Positions 11,372 through 22,795 of a DNA stretch of 64,000 nt are shown here, piece after piece. The notes below the pieces were generated by a model that was given only the letters and a program-made list of their open reading frames with translations, made no database searches and had not been told where the DNA came from. The DNA is from Malania oleifera (taxonomy: Eukaryota; Streptophyta; Magnoliopsida; Santalales; Ximeniaceae). Made by a program: the position numbers and the translations under genes. Each line of letters starts with the position of its first letter. The first letter of the stretch is position 1. The stretch spans positions 2,046,001 to 2,110,000 of the forward strand of contig NC_080421.1 in NCBI RefSeq assembly GCF_029873635.1. Reading direction: 5' to 3'.

Positions 11372-11409
11372 GCTTCTTAAAAATGATATTTTCCCCAGAT
11401 TTTTCATAC

Positions 11410-11665
11410 TTATAAAACAGAGGATTTCGTCCACGAGGCCGACCTTTGTCGACGAGTCCTTCACAAATTTCGTCGACGAGACCCTGTATTCGTCAACGAA
11501 ATTTAGGCTGCCTCAGAACCCCTCTCGGTATTTTCTCGTTGACGAAGCCCTGTGTTCGTCGACGAAATCTTTAAAGCCTTCGTCAACGAAATCCTGTGTT
11601 CGTCGACGAAGCCCTGCTGACCCCCTTTTTCCTTTAGTCCTTCCAAAGTTCAATGTCGTCGACGA
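11410..11665. repeat. Array of TTCGTCGACGAA-like dyads in U3
   Basis: About ten near-palindromic 12-bp motifs cored on GTCGAC, many followed by CCCTGTGTTCGTC-type spacers, fill the region between TATA and the LTR start. Equivalent arrays lie at 17345-17600, 30117-30390, 33085-33330 and 46868-47065. Confidence 0.85.
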
Positions 11666-11750
11666 ACGCGAAGTCAACAGCCTCCTTCTGTTTCCGGTCT
11701 CCATTTCCCTCTCTTTATAATTTGAATACCATTTTATTCGGGTTGTTACA

Positions 11751-11763
11751 TCCTCCCCTCCTT
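11751..11763 (-). other. Polypurine tract of the family A element
   Basis: On the minus strand AAGGAGGGGAGGA directly precedes the 3' LTR start TGTAACAACCC. This is the expected PPT position. Confidence 0.85.
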
Positions 11764-12032
11764 ATAAAAAATTTTGTCCTCGAAATTTACTGTTCACTTA
11801 ACTCATCATCCCTTAATAAGGAAAATGGTCTACTTATTTATTACCTACCCTCACTTATGGCGGAGGAATACCGTGGTTACATTTCAAGTCCTAGAAGATT
11901 ACATGCACAAAAGAAAACTTCCTCCAGAACTAAAATACTATGCTAATTAAACCATTATATGTACCTGCAAAAGAAACTACTTAACTACTTACTTTTATCC
12001 ACTCAGACCTCTTGAAATAAATGCGGATATCT

Positions 12033-13367
12033 CTACTTCATCTGCTCCTCGGATTCCCAAGAAGTCTCTTTTACTGCATGATTCCTCCACAAAACCTTCA
12101 CCTGAGGAATCTTCTTGTTACGTAATTCCTGCACCTTCCTATCCAGAATTTGTACTGGTACCTCCTCATACCCCAGTGAATCACTAAGCTCCAATTCATC
12201 GTAACTGATGATATGAGAAGGATCTGGGACGTACTTCCTCAACATAGCAACATGGAATACATCGTGGATCCTGGACAACACAGGTGGCGAAGCTAGTCTG
12301 TAGGCTACCGGTCCCACTTTATCTAGAATCTCAAATGGACCGATAAACCTAGGACTAAGCTTACCCTTCCTCCCAAATCGCATAACCCCTTTCATCGCAG
12401 CTATCTTCAGAAACACATGATTGCCCACATCAAACTCTAAATTCCTACGACGATGGTCGGCATAACTCTTCTGTCGGCTCTGAGCTGCACTGATCCTATC
12501 CCTGATAAGCCGGACCTTATCACACGCCTGCTGCACAGGCTCTAGCCCCACAACTCGCCGCTCACCCACTTCATCCCAAAACAAAGGAGATCGACATCTC
12601 TTACCATATAGAGCCTCAAATGGTGCCATGTCAATTTTAGACTGATAACTGTTATTATACGCAAACTCTACCAATGACATGAACTGAGTCCAGCTACCCC
12701 CAAAGTCCAATACACACGCATGGAGCATGTCCTCAAGTATCTGTATCGTCCTCTCAGTCTGCCCATCTGACTGAGGATGGAATGTCGTGCTAAACGATAA
12801 TTGAGACCCCAAAGCCTCCTGCAAATTCCTTCAAAATTGTGATGTAAATTGTGGGTCTCTATCCGACACAATCGATACCGGCACCCCATGAGAACAAACT
12901 ATCTCCTGAACATAAATCTCCGCTAAATGACTGAGGGAGTAGCTGGTTTTGATAGGGATAAAGTGGGCGGTCTTCGTCAATCGATCAACAATCACCTAGA
13001 TGGCATTCTGGCCATGCAACGCCGTCGGCAGTCCTGACACGAAGTCCATGGATATATGATCCCACTTCCACTTCGGGATAAATAACGGCTGCAATTGCCC
13101 TGCTGGCCTCTAGTGCTCAGCCTTTACCTGCTGGCACGTCAAACACTGGGCTACATACTCGGCGATCTCTCTCTTCATGCCACTCCACCAGTACGATTCT
13201 CGCAAATCCCTGTACATCTTCGTACTACCAGGATGAACTGTATACAAGGATCTGTGAGCCTTCTTTAGAATGGTCTTCTTGATCTCGATATCTACAAAAA
13301 ACGCATAATCTAGAACGGAATCGCAAAGCCCCGTCATCTGCAATACTGAACTCCTCCCCCTGCCCAC
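12033..13367 (-). pseudogene. Family A integrase with chromodomain
   Basis: The zinc-binding part is near 13110-13330 ([32 protein letters not shown]). The core is near 12600-13080, with FHPQSDGQTERTIQ and GKRCRSPLFWDEVG. The GPF/Y-type part reads GKLSPRFIGPFEILDKVGPV. The C-terminal chromodomain (about 12033-12125) reads VKVLWRNHAVKETSWESE. The order and chromodomain define a chromovirus of Tekay/Del type. The copy is degraded. Confidence 0.9.
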
Positions 13368-13399
13368 TCTGTACCCTGTCTATCACCTTTACTAGCTCT

Positions 13400-14067
13400 A
13401 GATCTTCCTTCTGGGCAGCTTTAATTCTCTCATATAGAGTAGGCTGTACCACAAGGCTGGCAATACACACTGGGAGATCACTCTCCACCAACTCTATGCC
13501 GAGTCTCTCCAGATCCATCATAATCGGATGCTGGATCTCCAAAGCTGCTAACACCAGTTCCCTGGATTTCATGCTCAACGTATCAGCTACCACGTTTGCT
13601 TTCCCTGGGTGATAGCTGATGGTACAGTAAAAATCTTTAATCAGCTCCAACCACCTTCTCTGTCTCATATTTAATTCCTTCTGGGTGAATAAATACTTCA
13701 AACTCTTATGGTCAGAGAAAATCTCACATTGCTCACCATACAGGTAATGCCTCTAGATTTTCAATGCGTGCACGGTAGATGCATATTCTTTCAGTTGTCT
13801 AGACGCATATGCCACTACCCTACCATGCTGCATCAACACACAGCCAAGTCCTTTCAAGGACGCATCACTGTAAATAGTATAATCCTCACCCCCAGATGGG
13901 ATGATTAATACAGGCGCTGTGACTAGTCTCTGCTTCAACTCCTGAAAACTCTGCTCACAGCTGTCATCCCACTCAAATCTGACATTCTTTCTCGTCAATC
14001 GTGTCAAAGGTCCTGACAAAGCTGAGAATCCCTCAACAAAACGACAGTAATATCCTGCTAGCCCCAA
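13400..14067 (-). pseudogene. Family A RNase H region
   Basis: The minus strand reads [15 protein letters not shown], then [26 protein letters not shown], and later [16 protein letters not shown] and [13 protein letters not shown]. These are standard chromovirus RNase H blocks. It is broken. Confidence 0.9.
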
Positions 14068-14103
14068 GAAACTCCGGATCTCCTGAACATTCCTCGGTCT
14101 AGC

Positions 14104-14922
14104 CTAGTTCACCACCACCTCAATCTTACTAGGATCTACAGAAATACCATATCCAGAAATAACATACCCTAAGAACACGACCTTCTCAAGACAAAATTCA
14201 CATTTACTGAATTTGGCATATAACTTCTTCTCCCGAAGTGTCTGCAAAACCTGCCTCAGGTGCATCTCATGCTCCTCATATCTCCTCGAATAGACTAGTA
14301 CATCATCAATAAAAACAACAACAAACTGGTCTAAATATCGGTGGAAGACTCTGTTCATCAAGTCCATGAATACCGCAGGAGCATTCGTCAAACCAAACGG
14401 GATAACAAGAAACTCGTAATGCCTGTACCTGGTCCTGAAGGCCGTCTTCGAGACGTCTTCTGCTTTCACCTTCACCTGATGGTAGCCGGATCTGAGGTCA
14501 ATCTTCGAATACACCCGTGTACCTTGGAGCTGGTCAAACAAATCATCAATACGGGATAGAGGATATTTGTTCTTGATGGTTACTTTATTAATCTTCCTGT
14601 AGTCTATACACATCCTCATAGTCCCGACTTTCTTCTTCACAAATAAAACTGGAGCTCCCCATGGAAATACACTAGGTCGTATGAAGCCCTTATCAAGCAG
14701 ATCCTACAATTGATTCTTCAGTTCTGCCAATTCTACTGGCGCCATTCGGTACAGTACTTTAGAAATTGGCGCCGTACCGGAAGGTAGATCAATAGAGAAA
14801 TCTACCTTACAATCGGGTGGCAAGCCTGGTAACTCAATGGGGAAAACATCTATAAACTCCCTTACTACAGGCGTGCTAGCAAGTTTCGACTCATTTTCTG
14901 ACATCTCTTTCACAACAGCCAC
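14104..14922 (-). pseudogene. Family A reverse transcriptase region
   Basis: Motifs in order are [65 protein letters not shown] and [13 protein letters not shown]. The upstream piece (14704-14922) carries FPIELPGLPPDCKVDFSID, the start of the domain. It is broken. Confidence 0.92.
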
Positions 14923-15000
14923 AAACCCCTGACACCCACTCAGTAGTAGTCTCCTAGCCTGAATATAACACCAAACCCGTGCATGTCTAACACTATCAAA

Positions 15001-16133
15001 TCAGCCCGGCGTTAAAGTGAACACCCTGGCTGGAGCCATATTCCTCTGCTGGCCCCCACATGGTGCCTGGTAACCTCCCCGATATGGTATAGGAGCTGGA
15101 GCTGCATCTGGTGGTGTAGGGCAGTATCGTACCATATGCCCCGGTTTACCATAGCGATAACACACTGGAACTATATTTGATGGGGTAGGACAGTCTCGCA
15201 CCATGTACCCTGATCTACCACAGCGGTAGCACACCATACCACCAGCTTGACACTCCCCTCAGTGCCTCCTACCACAAGTCTGACAGACTGGAGGACCCTG
15301 CCCTGTCTGCACCTCGCGTCCTCCTGTCTCCTGTCTCCGTCCTCTGCCATGCTTTCCTCTCATCCACTGACCCGGTCTATGACCCTGCTGATAGACGGTA
15401 GATGCAGATCTCTTCTTCTGTCCCTACTCCTCTGCATCAAGACGCTCCCCAATCTCTGCCAAAGCCGCCTTGTCGACTAACTTAGCAAAGTCCTGGATCC
15501 GTAGTACCACCACCTACTTGAGTATACTCCACCTCAAACCTATCTCAAACTGTCTCGCCTTCCTTACCTCATCAAGAACAATATACGGGGCGAAACGAGA
15601 GAGCTCGATAAAACGTGCTGCAAACTGTTGGTCGGATAATTGTCCCTACTTCAGACTCAGGAACTCCTCTACCTTAGCCTCCCTGACCGTAGCTGGAAAA
15701 TATCTATCAAAGAATAGATCTTTAAATCAATCCCATGTCATAGCTATCGGAGTCACCCTTTGCTGCTCCAATAGTCTCACCGCAGTCCACCACCTCTCAG
15801 CCTCTCCTATCAGTCTATAGGTGGCAAAGAGGACCCTCTATTCCTCAGTACACTATAGTACAACCAAGATCTTCTCAATCTCCTGCATCCAGTTCTCAGC
15901 GGCTACAGGATTAACTCCGCCTGAGAACGCGGGAGGATTCATCTTCGTGAACTTCTCTATGGTGCACCCCTGGCCTGCCGATGGACCACTCTGCCCCCTC
16001 GAACTCCTAGCGATCTCAGCCATAACCTGCTGAGCCACGCTACGTAATACCGCATCAGAGTTGGTCCCAGCTGCACCTGATGGCCCTACACCACACTGCC
16101 ACTCGCATGGGCACTATTTCCTCCTTCTAGATC
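15001..16133 (-). pseudogene. Family A gag region with CCHC knuckles
   Basis: The N-terminal part near 15853-16133 reads GCTIEKFTKMNPPAFSGGVN. The C-terminal part (15001-15237) has tandem zinc-knuckle-like repeats (CYRCGRSGYMVRDCP, CYRYGKPGHMVRYCP). The order and sequence fit chromovirus gag. It has several breaks. Confidence 0.8.
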
Positions 16134-16423
16134 CATCCTAAAACAACAAACACGACTTAGAACTTTTATCCTTATAGTTTACCCACCTATTCTCACCACT
16201 TATCTCAACCTTCCTAACTCATTTCTAATCCCCAGTCCTACGTTCTAGGAACACAACCTGACAATAGCTTACTATGGTTTTCCTGAAATCGTCACCCCAG
16301 GAAAAGCACAGAAACTACCATGGAAGTCCTGCTTCCAGACTATAGAATAAAACTTCAAATCATTTCCTAAACTGTGGTATTGTTTCTGCTGCACTCTAAA
16401 GTCTACAGAACCTAGCAACCTAG

Positions 16424-16435
16424 GCTCTGACACCA
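16424..16435 (-). other. Primer-binding site (initiator tRNA-Met type), family A
   Basis: The minus strand reads TGGTGTCAGAGC just inside the 5' LTR. It is close to the common plant PBS TGGTATCAGAGC, complementary to initiator tRNA-Met. Confidence 0.85.
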
Positions 16436-16438
16436 AGC

Positions 16439-17284
16439 TGTTACGACCTGCTCATTTTTCACATTATTTTTTCTTTTATATTATCAACATCATAAGATCA
16501 ATCCTACATATCCCACAATCCAGTTCAGCAGGTCACCATCCACCTGGACCCGTGGGTACCAAGGATATAACAAAACATACAGCAGAAGCCTACGCCGGCA
16601 AATCACATAAAAATCTCGACCTATACGCCGATTTTCCCATCATAAAAATCCATATCATCCACATTCCCAGAAAAACAGTATTTCACAACATTTTTACTCA
16701 TGCCACACAATAGATTTTCCACATATTCAACATACGATCATTTTCACAGTATTTTGCAAATATAAAACATATATATATATATATAAGCATTTTCTCAAAA
16801 ACGGAAACTAGCTTAGTTTATCCCCTTACCTGATTCCTGGAAAGTCCCTAATAAAACTACCCCGCACCCGCAGGGTTCCTAACACAACACCTTGAAAATG
16901 AAAAATCTCAGAATTAAAGTTCAGTAATTCTAAGCATACAATATTTTCCTCAACTGTCAAAAACCCAAATATTGAGTAGAAAGTTTCACCCAAAAGCATT
17001 CAAGTTTAATACCTGAGGGGTTCCTTGACCAATACTCCGAAACTGAAAACCCCTAGTATTAAACTTCAGTATTTTCATGCACACAACATTTCTTATAACT
17101 AGCGTAAGACCAAATATGACTTAAAAAACCTTACCTCAACTCTGGGATGATTTCTAACTAGCTTTCTCCCACGATCCGCTCCAGCAGATTTGGAGAGAAC
17201 TCCGCCAGGAGTGTCGTGGTGGCTGCGGATCGTCGATCCGACAACCGGTAGGGCTGAAAACGAAGAGAGAAGGGAGAGAGAGTC

Positions 17285-17332
<48 letters not shown>

Positions 17333-17673
17333 CATACTTTCATAGGATTTCGTCCACGAGGCCGACCTTCGTTGACAAGTCCTTCACAAATTTCATCGAC
17401 GAGACCCTGTATTCATCGACGAAATTCAGGCTGCCTTAGAACTCCTCTCGGTATTTTCTCATCGATGAAACCCTGTGTTTGTCGATGAAATCTTTAAAGC
17501 CTTCGTTGACGAAACCCTGTGTTTGTTAACGAAGCCCTGCTGACCCCCTTTTTCCTTTAGTCCTTCCAAAGTTCAATGTCGTCGATGAACGCAAAGTTGA
17601 TGGCCTCCTTCTATTTCCGGTCTCCATTTCCCTCTCTTTATAATTTGAATACCATTTTATTCGGGTCGTTACA
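16439..17673 (-). mobile_element. Family A 5' LTR (short form)
   Basis: TGTTACGACCTG...GTCGTTACA in plus reading, matching the ends of the LTR at 9407-11750 but about 1.1 kb shorter. It has the same (GA)n tract (17286-17327) and GTCGAC dyad array. Confidence 0.9.
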
Positions 17674-17678
17674 TGACC

Positions 17679-18960
17679 TGCTCTTATTGGCTAGACTATT
17701 TTGGGCGTATCACCATTCTTACATTTTGTCTCAACTACTTTTATGCAATGGTGCTTGAAGTTTATTTAAGTTTCTAACTTAAAAACATTGATAAAATGGA
17801 AAATAAAATTCTATGTTCGGAGAGGTTCTGAATTTGAAATTATAATTGGATTTTGATGAAATATAATATCAATTATATTGAAATTATTGAAATTCATGCC
17901 CCCAAACATAATATAAGTGTCCAATAATTTTTTTTTTTTCATATTGCGAAGATTCAAAATGAAGAAAAATTTTTACCTTAAGAAGAATGAAGAAATGGTA
18001 ATTACACAAATGGTACTGAAAGAGGTTTAAAGATTGGAAAATTTGGACTTTGTGGATGAATACCAAGTAAACATTTTTGGGTATGGAAAAGTAATATACA
18101 AAAAATGGTAACATTTTTAGTTATGTTGTTTGTCCATAATTTTGTTCCATGTTTTAAATATAAAACTTTAAAAATGAGAAATATATGAGCAATATTTTTC
18201 TTGAAATAAATATTGATAAACCAAAATAAAGACAATAGAATAGTACAAATACAGAGGTCAATAATAGCTAGAAATAAGTGAATGGCATTTTTTCTTTTTC
18301 AAAAGCATAGTAAAAATTTATCTTTTCTCATAATACATGCTTGAAAAATAAAAACTTACCAAATTAAGTTATAAATAACATATAACTAGTAAACATCTAT
18401 AAGCATTTACATGTTTAAACATTACTTTTTAATGATTTCATAACTAGTTTAAAACATGAAAAAACGGTATTTTAGTGACATTTAATCATATAAAACATAT
18501 TTTCAAGTTACAAAATAGAGTTTCAAAGATAGTTGAAAGTCTACTTTTTATTTTTGAAAATAGAATAAAGCTCAAGTAATTGCTAATGTTGTCTGTTTTA
18601 TTTTTATTAATAATTATTTTCAAGTAACTACTATATTTACGATTTCGTTTTTATTAATAATATTTTTAAGTTATAAATATGAAACGTTCTTACCTACATA
18701 TTAGTCATTTATAATAAGGCTAGTGAAAGCACACGAACTCTACACATGGAAAATATTTTTTCATACGTAAAAATTTTAATTTAAAATATTAAATATGCAC
18801 TTTCTACCTCAATATCTAATATTTATCACATCAAATGGATAAATTAACTAAAAAATAATAAAATAAGCAAATTCATCTTTAGTTAACAAATGATATTTTT
18901 TAACGATAAATAAGCTTTAAATTTCTATTATAATTACAAAAATATAGTATAGTCATCAAG
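17679..18960. other. AT-rich stretch, no recognised gene
   Basis: The first few dozen bases should be the continuation of the Tat LTR beyond the family A insertion. The rest is strongly AT-rich, with frequent stops on both strands. I see no coding signal, repeat array or RNA gene. Confidence 0.5.
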
Positions 18961-19312
18961 TGTTGTGCAATGAAACACGTGCGGTGTAATGCAACAGTCA
19001 TAATAAATAATACAAAAACATATAGAAATAATGAAAGCAATAAAAGACACATAAGGATTTAATGTGTTTCAGAAGAATGCCTACGTCCACAGGAGCAAGC
19101 AGCGGTTGAAATCCACTATCATAAAAAATAGGGTTACATCATTGTATTTATGCTAACCTTCGACGGTTTTCGTCCTAATTTGCTTCTGGAAGAAATAGTC
19201 GATGTATCTAGTAAAACCATTGACAATTTTTTTTCAAACCAGCTTCTTTGTTTTCCTTAGTTTGCTTTCTCTATACATGTGTTCCACTTAATATGAGCCA
19301 CGCACTTCAACA
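18961..19312 (-). mobile_element. Copia 3' LTR, about 352 bp
   Basis: TGTTGTGCAATG...CACTTCAACA in plus reading. It contains the GTGTTTCAGAAGAATGCCTA block common in plant Copia LTRs; a related block is at 62290-62330. The pair PPT-LTR (AGGTGGAGAT/TGTTGAAGTG on the minus strand) is the classic Copia arrangement. Confidence 0.75.
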
Positions 19313-19325
19313 ATCTCCACCTTGG
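19313..19325 (-). other. Copia polypurine tract
   Basis: The minus strand reads CCAAGGTGGAGAT immediately before TGTTGAAGTG, the start of the 3' LTR. Confidence 0.85.
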
Positions 19326-19429
19326 AAAATATTCATCCATTAAGAGAAAAGAAAACATAATAAGGAGCTCCACTTAGGACAATAGATTGGGACGCCTCCC
19401 ATCTAGCATCTAGAGACGTTAATCAAGTC

Positions 19430-19960
19430 CAAGCAGTGCTTGAACTTGTCTATGGTAACAGGCTTAGTCAACATGTCTGTTGCATTATCAGAAGTGTGAA
19501 CTTTCACAAGCAATAGTTCACCATAAGAAACCGATTCTCTGATCCTGTGAAACCTCACATCTATATGCTTGGTTCTCCCGTGATTCGACTGATTATTTGC
19601 TAAATAAATGGCACTCTAACAATCACAATGCAACTAAACTCCACCTTGCTAAATATCCAGCTCCTTGACCAATCTTGTAAACCACAAAGCTTCCTTGGTA
19701 GCCTCAGCCACTACCATATACTCTAACTTAGTAGTAGATAGTGCAACTAGAGACTAAACCATGGACCTCCAACAAATAGCTCTCCCCCCCCCCCCTCTCA
19801 TAAGAGTGAATACATACCCTGTGATAGACCTCCTGTCATCCAAGTCCCTTGTATAGTCTGCATCCATATATCCCACAACTGAAGGATCATCCTATTGTCC
19901 AAACATGATGCCATAGTCTGTAGTACCCCTTAAGTATCTAAAAATTTTACTTGATTGCAT
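19430..19960 (-). pseudogene. Copia RNase H region
   Basis: The minus strand reads VALSTTKLEYMVVAEATKEA then LWFTRLVKELDI and LHCDC. These are standard Copia RNase H signatures. It is broken. Confidence 0.85.
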
Positions 19961-19979
19961 CCCAATATTGTCGTCCTAG

Positions 19980-20900
19980 ATTTGAAAGAAATTTGCACAC
20001 TACACTGACAGCTTGTGCCAGATTCGGTCTTGTACAAATCATAGCATACATCAAGCACCCTATTACACTGACATATGGGACCTTTGACATGTCATGAACT
20101 TCATCATCTATCTTTAGGCACTGGAAGGTAGACTACCTTTCTCCAACACTCTATCAACATAGGTACACTGAGATAACTACAATCTTCTAGAAGCTCTGTC
20201 CCTGCGAATCTCCATCCTAAGAATCTTTTTTACCACACCCAAAACCTTCATGTCAAATTCTTTTCCCAATAGAGTTTTCAACTTATTGACCTCACTCATA
20301 CTATTCGTAGCAATCAGCATGTCATCCTCATAAAGTAACATAAAAAATAAATGAACCATCATCAAGGCTCTTCACATAAGCACAACAATTATACTCACAT
20401 CTCCTATAGCCAATTTGAATCATGTAGGAGTCAAATTGCTTGTACCACTACCTTGGAGAATGCTTCAGCCCATAAAATGATTTTCTCAATTTACAGACCA
20501 AGTGTTCCTATCTAGGCTGACTGAACCTTTCTAGTTGTACCATGTAAATCAACTCCTCCAAATCACCTTAGAGAAATGTTGTCTTTACATTTATTTGGCT
20601 CCAAATATATATCAAAATGCACTACCAAACCAAACATAGCCCCTAATAAAGTGTGTCTGACCACATGAGAGAATATCTCATCATAATTAGCCCCTTTCCT
20701 CTGTGAGTAACCCTTCACTACTAGATGAGCCTTGATTTTTTCTCCTTCTTTTCTGATACTGTTTCTTTATTCTTATACACCCATTTGCATCCTATCGCTC
20801 TCTTCCCTTCTGGAAGCTCTACCAACTCTCATGTCTAGTTCTTATGCAAAGACTCCATCTCCTCCACCATAACACCCATCCATCTACTCTTCTCTTGGTT
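19980..20900 (-). pseudogene. Copia reverse transcriptase region
   Basis: It contains the catalytic-region block LLYEDDMLIATNSMSEVNKL followed by FDMKVLGVVKKILRMEI (20177-20365). Upstream pieces match the NYDEIFSHVV and FNFLRWLCKL-like parts of Copia RT. It is broken. Confidence 0.85.
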
Positions 20901-20949
20901 GTGCACCAAATGGGTGGCCTAATAGTGCATCTAAGCCTATTTACAGCTA

Positions 20950-21439
20950 TACTGCGATGTTGTTGATCTCCTAAGCTAGAACTCCCTATGTTTGGAACAT
21001 TGTCATCTCTACATTGAGTCTTTAGCTCCACATGCACCACATGCTCATTGCTGCTACAATTTTCTAGCACTTGTTTCTCTTCTTTTTGAGTACGTTGCAA
21101 CATGAATTTCTTATCAAAAACCACATCGCTATTGATCACCACATTATTTGCCTTCGGATCTTACAACTTGAAACCTTTCACCCCTTTTTGAGACCCCAGA
21201 AAGATACACTGTCAAGACTTCGCATCAAGTTTCAATCTCTCCTCACTAGAAACATGCACGTAGGTTGGACATCCAAACACTCTCAAACTAGAGTAGTCCA
21301 CTATGTTGCTTGTCCACACCTCCTTTGATACTTTCTCATCTAGTGTTACCCTTGGGTCCTATTGATCAAGAAACATGTCATACTCACTACTTCTGCCCAA
21401 AATTTCCTTGCAAGCCTTGCATTCGATCTAAGACACCGA
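20950..21439 (-). pseudogene. Copia integrase C-terminal region
   Basis: The minus strand reads VWTSNIVDYSSLRVFGCPTY and then KLDAKS..CIFLG.QKGVKGF and VFDKKFML. This is the usual integrase-to-RT linker of Copia elements. The N-terminal part is absent. Confidence 0.75.
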
Positions 21440-21549
21440 TGTAGTAACCTAGGAAAAAAAATATTATTAATCAATTAATTAATTAAATATTATTAAATTA
21501 ATTAATTAAATAAACAAAAAAAGAATATTAAAAAAACTAATTGGAATAA

Positions 21550-21591
<42 letters not shown>

Positions 21592-22795
21592 CTTAAAGCT
21601 TCTTTAGGAAGCTACTTCACAATTCAATTTCATATTGGATTCTTCAAGTTCCCACGCCTCTCCTTTCTTCAGTCTCTCTCTATGCCTCTCTCTCTCTCTC
21701 TAGCCACCACTCCTCCTTTCTCTACTCATTTTTTCAGCAAATACTCGGCCGATCGGAAAACGAAAAATACCGCTGGGTTCCATTCTCCGCAATCGGTATT
21801 CCTATTGGAGTGGATTTTTCATAGGAGCGTTGTACGCACCACTCATGGGGTAAGATAAACCCACTTTTTCTCCTCAATTTCTCTCAAATTTTCAGCCTAA
21901 CTGACACTCTGAAACCACCACGTGGTTCTAGGAGCATTTCTCTACAAGTCTAGCGGAGCAAATTTTTGAACTGGGTTTTTTAGGCACTAATCCAAGGCTA
22001 GGGTAAGATTTAGACAATTGAGCGAATTTGTGATTTTTTGGTAATTTAATCATTTATTTGAAGTTTATGAGTTTAGGAAATGTGGAAAAGAATGGCATTT
22101 TATTTGGGGTTGATTTGATTAAATTAAGATTTATGAATTTAGGGTTCGTGTGAGCATCGTAGGCATCGTTTTGGGGTCCCTGCTGGCGTAGTTTATGGAA
22201 ACCAGGTAAGGGAATAGATTAAACCAGTAATTTTGTGAATTTATCGACTAAAATGGAAAAGTAATATGTGTAAGTATATGTTTATTATGCGAAGTTTATT
22301 AAAACCAACTGTTTGAACTGTGATTTTGAGCCTAAGGCTGTGTTATTAGTTATTATTTGCGAAAATGGAATGATGAAAGTAATGGATTTTCTAGATAATT
22401 GTGGAGACAATTAAATGTGTATTTTCAGTAATGTGAATGATGAATATGGGTTGGCGTATTTTTAGTAAATGTATAAATATGTGTATTATTCTAAATCATG
22501 TGGCATGAGTAAAAAGAATATATTGCGATGAATTATGATATATATATATATATATATATTTATGAGATGTTGGAAATACTGAAATGCGTTGAGAATATTT
22601 ATTGTGTGTGATTGTTGAATTAGATATGAATGTGAATGTTAAATTGCAAGTTATGGTTTGAGAACTTCGATGAATTGTGATTTTGTGTAATGCATAGTAC
22701 TGTTGAGCGTGATTTCTGAAGAGCTAGTGCACCCACACGTCTCGTGGAGAGTGTTAAGACGGGATGGTCAATTATACTGTGTAGGGTAGAGTTCC
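21440..22795 (+). mobile_element. Incomplete LTR, plus orientation, interrupted by the element at 22796
   Basis: It starts TGTAGTAACCTAGG and shares layout with the family C LTR read in reverse: AT-rich U3, (AT)n, AAGCTTCTTTAGGAAGC, CT-rich leader, CGATCGGAAAACGAAAAATA. No coding potential is seen. It stops where TGTGACACCCC begins. Confidence 0.6.
21552..21589. repeat. (AT)n microsatellite
   Basis: About 19 uninterrupted AT units. Confidence 0.95.

Larger units (their letters stand above)
9407..11750 (-). mobile_element. Family A 3' LTR (long form)
   Basis: TGTCACGAC...GTTGTTACA in plus reading. It includes a GTACGGGC minisatellite, an (AT)n tract, a (GA)n tract (11321-11371), and a U3 part packed with TTCGTCGACGAA-like dyads. 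The minus-strand TATA (TTTTATAAGT) is at about 11408-11418. The same LTR family forms the solo LTRs at 30045-32508 and 46789-49119. Confidence 0.9.
9407..17673 (-). mobile_element. Tekay/Del-like chromovirus with both LTRs and target duplication (family A)
   Basis: LTRs lie at 9407-11750 and 16439-17673, both bounded by TG...CA. The flanks are tgacc at 9402-9406 and tgacc at 17674-17678, a perfect 5-bp target duplication, so this is a single insertion into the Tat LTR. PPT and PBS are present. Integrase ends in a chromodomain. Two stretches compared by eye (about 420 bases) differ at roughly 5-7 %, mostly C/T and G/A, suggesting an age of a few million years. One LTR is about 1.1 kb shorter than the other. 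The inner region is broken in several places. Confidence 0.9.
18961..21439 (-). mobile_element. Copia-superfamily (Tork/Tnt1-like) fossil, 5'-truncated
   Basis: The minus-strand order is integrase end, RT, RNase H, PPT, then 3' LTR at 18961-19312. The 5' part is absent and the similarity stops at 21439, where an LTR of another type begins. It is heavily broken. Confidence 0.85.
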
